DNA of 64,000 nt from Gamsiella multidivaricata. Lineage: Eukaryota > Mortierellomycota > Mortierellomycetes > Mortierellales > Mortierellaceae. Position numbers and translations under genes: made by a program. The stretch is from assembly GCF_025024155.1 (NCBI RefSeq), contig NW_026251771.1, positions 124,001-188,000 of the forward strand. Direction: 5' to 3'. A model generated the notes under the pieces. It did no database searches and was not told the DNA's origin. It saw only the letters and a program-made list of their open reading frames with translations. This document shows, in pieces, positions 14,201-25,318 of this stretch. Position 1 is the stretch's first letter. Every line of letters begins with the position of its first letter.

Positions 14201-14394
14201 CTCAGGGTGAGTTCGCGCAGGGTCATATATCTCTTTGACCAGATGAAGGCCTTGAGGCCTTCCTCCTTGACAGATATATAGCCATGCTTCAGCACACCCG
14301 AGACATTGGTCGGCGCCTGGTCGCGCGCTGGTTGGATGGGCGTCAGCTCTCTGTACTTGGACAGAGGGTTGGAGCTGTCTTCGACGGCGTACAT
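11218..14394 (-). CDS. CLA4: p21-activated kinase with PH and CRIB domains (Cla4 type)
   Basis: Ste20/PAK-family kinase that responds to Cdc42-GTP and controls polarity, septins and cytokinesis. My model has nine exons on the minus strand: 14185-14394, 13574-13825, 13072-13440, 12853-12924, 12723-12395, 12304-12022, 11924-11825, 11729-11395 and 11289-11218. They give 673 residues. The PH domain runs from about residue 30 ([19 protein letters not shown]) to about 125. The CRIB motif follows ([19 protein letters not shown]). A Pro/Ser-rich linker of about 230 residues leads to the kinase domain near 402-652, with [26 protein letters not shown] and [13 protein letters not shown] plus CRIB plus kinase is diagnostic of fungal Cla4 rather than Ste20. 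The last exon (HDFLGRAGS to KRGG) is a weaker call; without it the ORF runs to a different tail ending near 11323. Confidence 0.93.
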
Positions 14395-16035
14395 GGTGGA
14401 GATGATGAGGTCGAGGGTTGAGTGAGCTGCAGTGGAGGTCGATGAAGTGCAGTGAGAAGGCAGTGGGGTATATTCGTACAAAAACACGGACACACAGCAG
14501 CAGTCAGGTGTCAGGTGTGCGAGTCAAGATGTTGAGAGGAAGAGAGAGAAAAGCGAAAGCGGTGCTTGCTGTCCGGTCAGAGAACAAGAAGCGGATGAGG
14601 CGAAGAAGGAGATGAGGGCGGAGAAGGGTGGGGATGAAGAAGGCAAGGAAGTAGGAAATAGGAAATAGGAAATAGGAAATAGGAAAAAAGAGTTGGTCAG
14701 ACTGGAGAGCCAGCAAGAAAAAGTGGGCCCATTGGGTACTCGTGTACGACAAATATAAAACTCAATTTGCATTTTGCAACCCATCCCCATCCACCCATCC
14801 CTCGCGCGCTGTTTCTTTGTTTGGTTGCTGCCTGCCCATGGTCCCAGCCTCTGTCCAGTCGCCTGCAAAAGGATGCGTGTACTACATTGAGTCCTTGCTC
14901 TATCCCATGACCCGGCATAACACTCTCTCTCCATTTCGTCTTTTTCTTTTATATATAGTTCTTTTCATTTATGTCCGTGGCATTCCAATTGGTCTGTCTG
15001 TCTTATTACTTGGATTACTTTGATTCACCAGAATATACTAGGCTATCTGATTATGGAAGAAAGAGAGTGTGCGAAGAAGCTCCTTGGGAAGAGTTGTTCA
15101 ATCTACAACTCCTTCCTCCGAATGTCCTCATGGTAGTTGAAAGGATTTGCTGGCCATAAGCATATCGAAAACATATCTATTTATATGGGCTTGAATATTT
15201 GTTAGTAAAAAGCGCACAAAAAATTACTTAGCATATTCCTTTGTACATGCGAAAGAGGTCCTTCGAAGTTTATCTCAGTGATACGAAACTGGCGCTGTTG
15301 GTGCTTCGATTTGGGGCTGCTTCAGCCGAGGACAACTCGCAGGTGCGCCAGGAAGGGGTCTCGCGGTCGGCGATAGGAGGTCATGGAGTGGAGGCCTCTA
15401 AATTGTTCTCAAACAACAACTGAAACCTCAGGAACCAGCAGTTGTGGGGCGAAACATTTAAGGTTACCAAAAAACTGCCAACGAGAAAACGAGAGAGACA
15501 TTTGCTGCCACATGAAGAGGACGTGAGAATGGTGAAGGTGAAGTGAGAGGCCTTTCATCAAACGGTCCACACTACACTGGCGATTTCTTTTATAAGTAGC
15601 GATCAGACAATAATTAAACAATTAAGCAGTGCTGTAAGGTACGTAAAGTAGTGGTATTCTTATTCAGCACCGCACACAGCAGTACGCTGGCATCGGAATG
15701 TATTCCCGGTATTATCTCGCATACAACATGACGAGAAAGTGTAGTGTTGATGTATGCTACCAGCTTTCTCAGCACTCGCGCGAGGCACTTTTTTTTTCTT
15801 TTTTTCAGGCACAGCAAAAGGTTGTGTCACGTTGCTCGGATGTGCGGTCACAGCGTCCTTTCTTGAAAAGCGCGTACTCAAAACAACTCCACCTGCCCAT
15901 CAAGGCAGTGTCCATCGACTCATTCGCCATTCAACGAATCCACCATTGCAACCGGCCTTTCATACCGCGTCTTTGACATCTCCACTCGACTCTCCTGTCT
16001 CGGGACATTGATACAAGCGCTCAGAATCATCCATC
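14395..16035. other. intergenic between CLA4 and the WD40 gene
   Basis: This holds the divergent promoters of two genes and about 1.2 kb in which I recognise no gene. Short open frames have no family motif. A pyrimidine tract lies at 15789-15805 and a small tandem repeat at 14651-14689. Confidence 0.45.
14651..14689. repeat. TAGGAAA tandem repeat
   Basis: Four to five consecutive copies of a 7-nt unit lie about 260 bp upstream of the CLA4 start codon, probably in its promoter or leader. Confidence 0.85.
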
Positions 16036-19000
16036 ATGACGCCTCAGGTAGGATCTGCTTTTCTTTCATATCAGCACTCTTCATCACCTCGCTGCATTGC
16101 ACTCAAAAACTTCATACACCAACCTCGACGGATCCCATATGGATCTCGCTCCTATATGCCAGTGGCCATGATACTCCCTTTGCACTCCTCACTATCCCCT
16201 TGATGTTCCTGAGCAGTGAAATCCCCATATTAGCTCCGCCCTCATCGCCTCTGTAATCCCCTCATACAAAAACTCATTTCAGGCAGACACGAGATCACAC
16301 CATAGACGCACTAGGGACCACAAAGGAGACGCGTCTTCATGGCAAATAATATTAGTGCTCGTCCTATGCTAAGCAATTGCATATACAACTACCGTTCTAT
16401 CATAGCCAAATGAACCGTTGGTGCCCGCCGACACGAACACAGCGCAAAGCACCCCTACGGCCGCGACCTCTCCAAAGCCAAAGCGTGTTATTGTTGCTAT
16501 TGCTCCTCGTCCTATTGCACCTATGCCTCGGGGCAAAGAAAACGACGAGAGCCTCGTGAACGGAGGAGAACTCAAGAACAAGAACTCAATTCCGTCGTCA
16601 AATGGTTCTGTCGAGGAGACCATTGATATTGAAGGCATTGATGTCCCTGAGACCGAGTACACGCATGATGGCCGTCCCGTTCGCAAACGCAAGGCGAAGG
16701 TACCCTTCGACGAGGATACAGACATGGATACGGATGAACTTTTGGAGAAGGAGGTCAAAACCAAAAAGAAACCAGCCCCAAAGCCAAAGGTCAGCAAGAC
16801 GGTAAAGGACGAGGGTGTCAAGGCACCCAGAAAGATAGCCAAGAAGCCCACAAGGTCCGCCTTCAGTGACGACGAGGAATCCAGTGGTAGGGACAGCCTT
16901 GTCTATACCGGATACATCGTATGCGTTTGCTCTGAATACCTTGCTGACCTAAATATTTGTGAACACTATGTCGTTTCGTCTAGGTCCAAAAGAAACCGTC
17001 TTGTCCAAGTGGAAACGCGCTACCAAACCCAAAGCGCCGCACGTCAAGGTTAGTGCCACTTCTCCTCCGAAATTGATAGCTAATTCTTCATCTGAAAGGC
17101 GCCGAATTTTAACAGCAAACTGTTTTTGTTACGATAATTTCTAGATCGAGAATCCCCTTGATTTCGACCCTAGCTACGTTTATAATCTTGCACGCCAGTA
17201 TCCTGATACCTATTGGAGGAACCATGCTGAGAGCAGGTCCGGCATGATTGGCAAGATAAGCGAAGACCACCCCCTTCAGCTGGTCGATTGTGAAATCAAG
17301 GACCAAGCGCCTATCACAGGCATGGCACTGTCACCCGATGGAACTATGTTGGCGACCTTCTGCAACACTGGCTGTGCGAAGATCTGGAGCTTGGAGGACT
17401 ATTCACTTCTGAAGGAATTGCGAGACGCTAAGGTTAGTCACGCTATGCTTTGAGAAACAGTGCATAGGCATTGAATCGCGACGAATGGTGTTGCGTTCGA
17501 GTAATAGCCGCTAATATTCATTTCGGTCTTTTTATTATGCTGTTTAGGAAGAGCACATCGACGAATTTTACGTCGGAACCTTTGTTCCAGACCAGACATT
17601 GATTGTCGTTGGCGGCAAACGCAAGGATAGATTTAACTGGTCAATGGCAGATGAAGATAACAATATTCTCCCGTGCCCGCTCAAGGTGTTTGATGTCTTG
17701 ACGGGTGAGGTCATAGCAATACTCGAAGGACACTCAGAAGAGCTGCTCTGTGTCAAGAGAGTGCAATTCAAGGGCGAGAACTATTTCCTGAGTGGCAGTC
17801 AGGATGGATATCTGAACAAATGGCACATGGACTCTGACTGGAGGTATGTAATTTATACTATGATGCTATGTGAACAATAATATGTAAAGAGGTCCGCCAC
17901 TAACCAATTCGACTTTATTCACACACACTAGATCCTTGAAATCGACGGTGCAGATGCGAGATGGTATCACTTGCATGGCCTTTACGGTGTCCTTTGTTCC
18001 TAACACTGGCAACAAATATTTCCTTGCAGCGGCGGACGAGAATCTGCGTCTTTTTGATTTTGAAAATGCGGCTGTAAGTGCTCCTAGACTTTCTCCTGTT
18101 TGCAACCACGCTTTCTACTTCTTGAAGGTCTTAACAATGACTAATACAGCGGTCATTGCCCATTTCTCTTGTAGTTGTTGCAAACCTTCGAGAATATGTA
18201 TTCATCTTATTGCGATTGCGGAAAATTCATCCAAGCTATCGATTTCGCCATGCCCCCACCACTCCCTGAGGAGATTCCGGTCCCAGAAGAAGACCTTGAA
18301 TCAACAGAGTCGAGCATCAAAAGAGGCAAAATGAGGGCTTCAGAAGCTGCACTTACACCTGCGCCGGTAGCAAAAGCACAGCAGTTTGCGTATTTCATCT
18401 CACGGGGTGTAGAACTGCTCGACTCGGAAGAACGAATGATTGGTATGCTATATTGCAATGCAACGTGTAATAACCTTCTAATACCTCGGCCCTGCAACCA
18501 ACTAACACTCACACGCCTTTACTGTCTTCTTCTCCTTGACGTTCTTTAGCCAAGGACTATAACTCATGCACGTTGCACAAACTGGTTTACCCAGACACGA
18601 AAGGCGGAAAGTGGTACTTGACAGAGGTCAAACGGTTTCAAGATGAAGAGTAGGTGTAAAGCGTGTGTGCCTTGCACCTATACATTCACACCAGCATGCG
18701 GTGTCCTCTAACATCCCAATTGTTACAATCTCGCAATTTTGTTAGATATTTTTCAAATGCCTGGCTTATAAAGATTGCCTCCAATGGAAGGTATCTACTT
18801 GCACCTTCCTGTACAGGAGAGGTCTTTATCTTTAACCTGAAGACTGGCCAAGTAACAGGCATTCTCAAAGACCACGACGGTATGTTGCCGGCTCATGTAA
18901 TTGAAACCGTGAAGTGCTCTAAGCTCTAACATTTTCACTGGCTATCATTATCGAACCTAACATAATTTCTAGACGTCGAGGTTCGCGATGTCGCTTTCCA

Positions 19001-19298
19001 CCCGACACGGCCTTTGCTCCTCACAAGTGCAGATGGTAAGCATATCTCGAGTCGTTCTTAATTTTAAATGCATCAAACGGTACCTGAACGCGATACTAAA
19101 GTGTTTGCATCGTTGAATGCTTTCTTAGATGGGAAAGTTAGAGTATATACCTATAAGAATCAAACAGATATCGTAAAGGCACGAAAAGATTCGGAAGAGT
19201 CAGCAAAAGTAGCGGCAGAGATAGCCGTAGTGACTTCGGTCGCGTCCGATCTTTCAGCGGTGAGAGTACGAGATGAAGATGAGACGGATACCGAGTAG
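16036..19298 (+). CDS. WD40-repeat protein with a basic N-terminal region, function unknown
   Basis: My model has eleven exons: 16036-16047, 16406-16886, 16984-17048, 17145-17432, 17548-17843, 17932-18073, 18175-18442, 18550-18649, 18746-18879, 18973-19035 and 19129-19298. They give 672 residues with all phases consistent. The first about 160 residues are low in hydrophobics, with alternating basic (RKRKAKV, KKKPAPKPK) and acidic runs, suggesting a nuclear, possibly chromatin- or RNA-associated protein. WD40-like blades follow: ITGMALSPDGTMLATFCNTG with AKIWSLEDYS, a second with LEGHSEELLCV and LSGSQDGYLNKWHMD, one with KYFLAAADENLRLFDF, and a C-terminal blade with DVAFHPTRPLLLTSADDGKVRVY. 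A non-WD insert rich in Pro and Glu sits between blades (18240-18360). I do not recognise the family. The 12-nt first exon is inferred from phase. Confidence 0.8.
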
Positions 19299-20050
19299 AG
19301 ACGCTTGGTTCACGTTGGCAAGCTTCGACGACACAAGTTCTGTAATCCCGGACAACCTACATGCCTAACTTGTCACTTAACAATGGTCGACGATTCACCA
19401 ATAAACACGCACAAGCATTGCAAAAAGTACCCAACCTTGTAAAGCGAATGAAGTAATTCCTTATCGGAGAGAATTCCAGATTTGAGAATGAGACTTCACA
19501 CCTCTTTCTCATCGCACTCTTTTTCGGTTGTTACCCATGGCTGCGTTGATCTTACATTTCAGAGGTGCTGTTGAATAACTGTTTTTTTGTCGCTGCGCCA
19601 GAATCAACAGTACATATACTCTATATCAATGGTTGCAATCATATAGCTGATGCCATTTGTGAACCAGGCACAGCTACGACGGTTGAGTCTGACTGATCCT
19701 GAGGTTTGCTTTCTTCCTCTTATTATGGAATGACACAAAGCGATTTCCATCTGCAGAGCATCCTTATCCCATTGTTTTTTGACGAGCTATGCAGAAGAAA
19801 CACTAGGGCAAGAGAAAAAAAGCGTCCTCCCAAACCTCACCCAATAACGAATGCCCTTCCACCTGCAATTGCGCCAAATATGTAGTACTATGCACCCGTA
19901 TTAATAACTATTGTTCTGAAGGGTGATGGGCCAAAGTACAATACCTTATGAGCCAGAGGTCATTAGGATCCGTGGGATAAGTCATGGTCGAGTAGAGATA
20001 TCAAACACATCCCACGTACCAAGCGATATCCCATTGCGGTCATTTTCAGC
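19299..20050. other. intergenic, nothing recognised
   Basis: The first part is the likely 3' UTR of the WD40 gene, with an AATAAAC-type signal near 19400. No coding or RNA signal is seen in the rest. Confidence 0.5.
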
Positions 20051-21200
20051 AGTTTGCGCCACAAAGATGCCAAAAGGCTCCTAGTCGCCACTACAACAGC
20101 TATGTTGTCCAGATTGAGGGCCTCTATCAGTCCCTCAAGAGACCGAGGCCCCGAGTACTATCAGATTGCAACTTTGAACCAAGCAAACCATTTCCGGCCG
20201 TGCCTTTGGCAGAGAACGAGAACGAGAACGAGACCGATACAGAGAAAGAGCACTCAGATATCGTGGTATTCGCATCTCAAGCAACACAAATCTCCAAGTA
20301 TGACAGCGAAGGCACGCGTTTGACATCCATGTGATTCGAGCCGTTCGTAGAGTTGACACCAGTACCAGTACATCATATGCCGGATTTCCGCCGTCAACAC
20401 TCATCGAGCGGCGACTCGACCCTTCCCTCTCGATTTGCTGACGGATCGAAGAAACCCGCCGAACCGCCAACCTCCTAAATGTCCGTTCCTGGGACAATTC
20501 TTCGATGTCAATTTAATAACCAGCTCTGCTCGCATTTAGCCTGACTGTCGGCAGAAAGGTTTTTTACGTCTATCGCGAGACTCTTACTGAGCATTTCAAG
20601 TACTTTGGACAGCTCTGAGGTCGCAAGAGCGATATAACCAACGGCAGAATTCGCGCACTCGAATTGGTCTTATGCGCCAACAACAACGGCATAGCCTAGT
20701 CAGTTCTCGACCGCTAACGTGGACGAGGAATCCGGAGCGACAGAGATGTACAACGGGTTGTATGAGGGAGCGCGGAATTCTTTTTTGAAGATGATTATTG
20801 GCATGATTGTAGCTGCAAGGTAGCTCCTCATCCCAAGACCTTTCTTCAGACGCTTTACCATGTCCTGGATATTGGGTTTCTGCCTGTCTTTTGGTCTGTT
20901 TATGTCTTATACAGTTGCCAAACCCGTCTATCTTCTCGCAACGAATTTCCCGAGAGCAACGAGCCTTCGGAAGAAATGTGGCCTCCGATGGTACTATTGA
21001 CAGAACGCCATAGATTTGAGCGGACTAGAATGCGCGTGACCAAGGCTGAGGGTTTGGATAAGGAGTCCTGGATGTTGTCTGCTGAAAGTGAGGCGGGGGG
21101 AGGGGAAAGCGTAAACCGGTCGTCTCGCAAGGTAGTAGTCCAGGGTCTAACTCCCAAAATGGCTTCCAGAGGTATGTACAAGACTCATAGTACTGCGAAC
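20050..21200 (+). pseudogene. possible decayed protein-coding locus with a BTB/POZ-like fragment
   Basis: Coding-like pieces occur in different frames, separated by stops. One at about 20150-20330 has an acidic stretch (AENENENETDTEKEHSD) followed by VVFASQATQISKYDSEG. One at about 20490-20625 reads FFDVNLI, then after a stop VGRKVFYVYRETLTEHFKYFG, which resembles the start of a BTB domain (DVxL, then VGxxxFxVHRxxLxxxSxYF). A further piece near 20780-20990 has a hydrophobic run, and an open frame continues to 21410. No splice model joins them. The family call is tentative, and the region could instead be non-coding. Confidence 0.25.
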
Positions 21201-21609
21201 CATCGAGCTAATGCAGGGCTGGGGCTCTATCCACCAACAATTCGCCAGTCTGTTTTAATGCACTTGCATTTGTTCCCTCAGACTCCAGCTCCAGATCTTC
21301 TTTTAACTGAACATTTTGATAGAACTCGCTCAATGCATCCTAAAATCACTCCAAATACTGTGTATATTTATATGCTTGCAAACATTCTTATCTCAGAATC
21401 CCATCTGTGAGTCCAAAAAGCTAGCAAAGCGTATCGGGTCCTGGTCTGGAAACGGCGTGAGCGACTGGTATTCTTTTGCCTTGAGAGCACTTTCAAGGTC
21501 CCTGCACAAGTTCAACGTGACGCGAGTAAAAGGATGAGAGAATATAAGTTACACGCGCGTTAAAAAACGAGCACTCAAAAAATTGAAGGAGAAAGGGAGA
21601 TAGAAAAAT
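21201..21609. other. intergenic, nothing recognised
   Basis: AT-rich sequence before the ALG13 3' end. No motif supports a gene. Confidence 0.4.
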
Positions 21610-22106
21610 TTACGCGACACTACAGCAAACAAGATAGCCTTGTTCATGAAGCGAAGAGCCGAGCTCGAGTTGGTGGTTATCCATGAGGTCCTCGTTCACG
21701 ACGACAATCAGCTTCTTCTTCAATCGTAGGGCCTCCAGGATAGATCCAGAACCTACGATATGTATGTTAAGTATATAGAGTGAAATTCAAGGATCGAAGT
21801 ACACGAATTGAATAATGGATAAAGAAAAGGTCGCGACTTTTATGTACCTGCATGGCTGATAACCAAACTGGCCTGTGCCATATCCTCACGCAAGGAGGAC
21901 TTGTACTGGTACGCGTCAACTTGCACATCCGGTGAAACTGATGACACTTGTGGTGATGAGATGGTGATCGGGCTCTGGCCATGTTGGATCGTAAGATGAG
22001 TATAGTGAAGCGATGAGAGTAGCTTCAGCAGGGGAGGGGATGAGACCACAGCGATGAGTTTGTCGAAACGCGTCGATCCCACTGTGGCAAAGACACGGTT
22101 GTCCAT
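21610..22106 (-). CDS. ALG13: UDP-GlcNAc transferase catalytic subunit Alg13
   Basis: Partner of membrane-bound Alg14; together they add the second N-acetylglucosamine to dolichol-linked GlcNAc at the cytosolic face of the ER for N-glycosylation. The two exons on the minus strand, 21848-22106 and 21610-21752, give 133 residues. The N-terminus FATVGSTRFDKLI matches the Alg13 start. The C-terminal part carries the GT28 nucleotide-sugar site as VISHAGSGSILEAL, then LIVVVNEDLMDNHQLEL and HEQGYLV. It is shorter than yeast Alg13 (about 200 residues) at the C-terminus but has the whole conserved core. It is divergent from RMI1, with 238 bp between the start codons. Confidence 0.93.
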
Positions 22107-22344
22107 GGTCTGTGTGTGCTGCCGCTGTGCTGTGCTTGTGTGCCAGAAAGTATGCGTGCGAACCGAATGCGGACAAACAGGGGGCTGCTGGAGTCCAAAA
22201 AAAACGCCACCAATTTTTTAATCAAACGCGCCGTTGAGCAACAGCAACAGAAACACATCGTTTGTTCTTATCACACTACACCTTCCTCTGTCTTTTTCGC
22301 CCTCTGTCTCCAGGCACCTACGCTCACCCCGTTCGCATATTCGC
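22107..22344. promoter_or_regulatory. bidirectional upstream region of ALG13 and RMI1
   Basis: Only 238 bp separate the two start codons, so the promoters must overlap or be shared. A CT-rich stretch before RMI1 (22275-22335) is the likely leader. No TATA box is obvious. Confidence 0.5.
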
Positions 22345-25229
22345 ATGCCTCACGATGATCTTCTCGTCCGGAACACCATCCAGCACATGGGCGTGAACGC
22401 CTCGGTCGAATGGACCCGCCAGTGCATCGCCTACAGGCACAAACAGGGCTCCTCCTCCTCTGCATCGAACCAGGATCTAGCCCAGTTCATCTTTGACATG
22501 TACCTCCTCGCGGACTTTCGCATACTCGATGCCAGACCTCTCCTTCCCCACTCTGTCGCCACTCCGCACAAGCAGTGTTTGTTTACAGACGGTGATGGTG
22601 GGCGCTTAGGTCGAACGACTGGAGGAGGCGTTATTTTACAGATCCTCGAGGTCCAGGACATTGGAAGCAGCTCGCTCAAGATGCTCGAGGCGTGTGAGAC
22701 TATTGGTATCGCGGGGGATCAGCCTGGCGGGTTCCAGGTTGGGAAGGCGTTACCAAAAGGCATGATTTCCTTGGATCTGACGGACGGCGTCAGGAAGTTG
22801 AGGGCTATTGTGATGGAACCGATCCCGGGAGTCGCGATGGAGATGAAACTGGGAGCCAAGGTATGAATGGAGATCAGCGACTGGACGAGCACATTATTCA
22901 GTATTTACTGCAGTTAATGGTGTTATCTCTAACATGTGTACATGTGTTGCATGAATTATTTTTTAAACTGCATAGATCAGGGTTAGGGGCGTGGATGTAC
23001 GACATGGGGTACTGCAGTTGGACCCTACCAACGCATTTCTCGTCGGCGGCGAAGTTGCTAGCATGAATCAGCACCCAAGGAGACTCGTAATTATGAACCA
23101 GATGAAGAAGCGACTAGGGTATATAGATTGTCATCAGAAGGACCGACAGAAAAATAAGGATGGGAAAATAGGTAAGCATCATGCTAATATCGCTCTACAA
23201 ACTATCCTGTCCTTTTCTTTACAGCCTGCCCATGGATACTCTCCCTACTGCAGAGATTACAGCAGCACCTAGGCAACAATTAGACCCAAGGCCTAACACA
23301 CCGACGGTTCTAACGAACGTCAACAACATGAACAACGTCAACAGTGGTAGCAGCTCCAGCACCACAAACAATGCGTTTAGCAATCTCTGGAAGAATCCTC
23401 AGCCTGCAGTGAGTGCTCAGGATGCTATACCATCCACTGCCTCATCATCATCCAACCAATCCAACTGGCGCGCCCCGATTTCCGCTGGCGACATACCCAA
23501 CCCATGGAAATCATTCAAACCTATTCGTAGCTCTGAATCACCGCCACCACTACAGGTGCTACCAGAGCGCAAGAAAAAAGACGAGGAAGTGGATGAATAT
23601 ATGCGAATATTACGGGAGCAAGAACCGCAGTGGGATTTTCAGCAAGATATGGAGATGGACGACATCGAGCTGCCGTGCGATGATGCGGAATGGGAAGTCA
23701 TATCCCAGTTATCTGTGGACGAGAAGCAGAATCAACCATTGGATGCCGGAATAGGTAAAGCGAATAGCCCACCGCTTGTGGCCACAAGGTCTCCAACGAG
23801 AAGGACATCCTTCGGTCGGCGAAACATCAGTCTGAAATCGCCCCACTCGCAATTACTGCAGCTGCAGGATCAGGAGAAGCAGAAAGCGAGTGGTGTCTGG
23901 GAGGTGGAGACAAAACAGGGTCTGGCAACGGAACGCAAACCCAATGGTGACTCAAGAAAGGGGATACCGGAGGAACAAGCCGATGGGAAGAAGCGGAAAG
24001 TATCGCCGGAGTATGAGCCAGTAGATCAGGACTTTTATCCCGACAGACGGCGGTCCAGATCATTCTCGACTTTGCCATGGGTCGAGGAAGACATCCCCGT
24101 CAAGGTCAAGGTGGAAAAGGTTAACGGTATTTTGGTTGACATTAAGATGGAAAAGGCAGACGATTTTGCTTCGTATTCCAAGACGGATCAAACTGAGGAG
24201 GCAAGACACTTATCCTGGTCCAGATCAGGGTCGATCATGAAAGATTTTACGCGGTCTGTAAGCCCTAATGCTGTGCCTCTGAAGGTTAAAATGGAGAAGA
24301 TTGAGGCGTCAAGACTTGAAGGGGCGAGCTATAATGCGGCGATCGACCTATCATCCGACGACGATGACGACAAAATCAGTGATGGACAGCCGCTTTCTAA
24401 TCCGGATCATAATGTAGCAGGACTCGATATAAACAGAAGTATCAAGCCCGAACCCGACGGCTCTGGAGTCTTACGGTCGAAGTTGAACGAACTATTCACG
24501 CAAGAATCTAGACGAGGACAGGAACCTCCTTCTGAGATATCGGTGCCCATCAAGCTGGAGGAGACCTTGTTGGAATTTGATATGGATGACGAGGACGATT
24601 TTGGCGGCCTTTCTGAGATCATCCCTGTTGTGCCCGAAGTGGAGCTGGACCAGGTTCAGGGGGCTGTGCATGAGGGGCGCGAAGTGAAGGCCAAGGTATG
24701 TATAGCAAATCGTTCAGTTCAGGATGCTAGTGGAATCTAAAAGACATGATGCTGATTTTTATAACACTTCTGATTTCGCATCTCTTTTGTAGGCCCGTGT
24801 TCGTAAACTGGGCAAATTCTCGCTGACAACGCTGGCGGTTTCAATCCCGATCTTTCTCCTCCCAGCCGCCCTATCGACTGAATCAAACTTAACGATGGAC
24901 AATACTACACTTGAGGGCATTCTTGACCAGAAAGTCGTTGAAATCCTGATGGGATTTTCTGTTGCCGAGTTCCGCGATTTGGTCCGCATTAATGAGCCTG
25001 AAGCCAAGAGGGTAAGCGCAAATGTCCTTGCTATGGTTTGCTGGAAAAATACTGCTATACAGAGTCCTTGCTGACTCAGTTTTCGTTCTTTTCGACATAT
25101 TTGCAGGCTGTAGCAAAATTGCGCACGGGACTATCAGAAGTAGAGTCGGTAGAATGCGTGTTCAGAGGACTTCGAAGTGGTACTCCAGTTATTCGGGAAC
25201 TGAAAATCTTAACCAAGAAGCAACCCTAG
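22345..25229 (+). CDS. RMI1: RecQ-mediated genome instability protein 1 (Rmi1)
   Basis: Structural subunit of the RecQ helicase-topoisomerase III-Rmi1 complex that dissolves double Holliday junctions. The five exons, 22345-22860, 22976-23118, 23225-24695, 24793-25011 and 25107-25229, give 823 residues. The N-terminal helical DUF1767 part (to about residue 80) and the OB fold (GGGVILQILEVQDIGSSS to GGEV) are clear. After LVGGEVASMNQ comes a long, low-complexity, Asn/Ser- and charge-rich linker (about 490 residues). The C-terminal part (exons 4-5) looks like a second folded domain, as in animal RMI1. The linker carries five psi-K-x-E motifs and an acidic hydrophobic patch IDLSSDDDDDK, which suggests SUMO modification and SUMO binding. 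The donor at 23119 (GTATAT) is chosen over GTAAGC at 23172 because only it keeps the frame. Confidence 0.88.
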
Positions 25230-25318
25230 AAGGGGAGCGCTGAATAAAGACTCCGCGCTAAAGCACGATACGGTCGCTTTGTTCCCATTGCGTTTTATTT
25301 CAATCTCTCAGGTTGCCT

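Noticed and set aside
23172..23224. Alternative RMI1 donor GTAAGC
   Set aside because: It joins in the wrong phase and leads to an early stop; GTATAT at 23119 keeps the long frame open.
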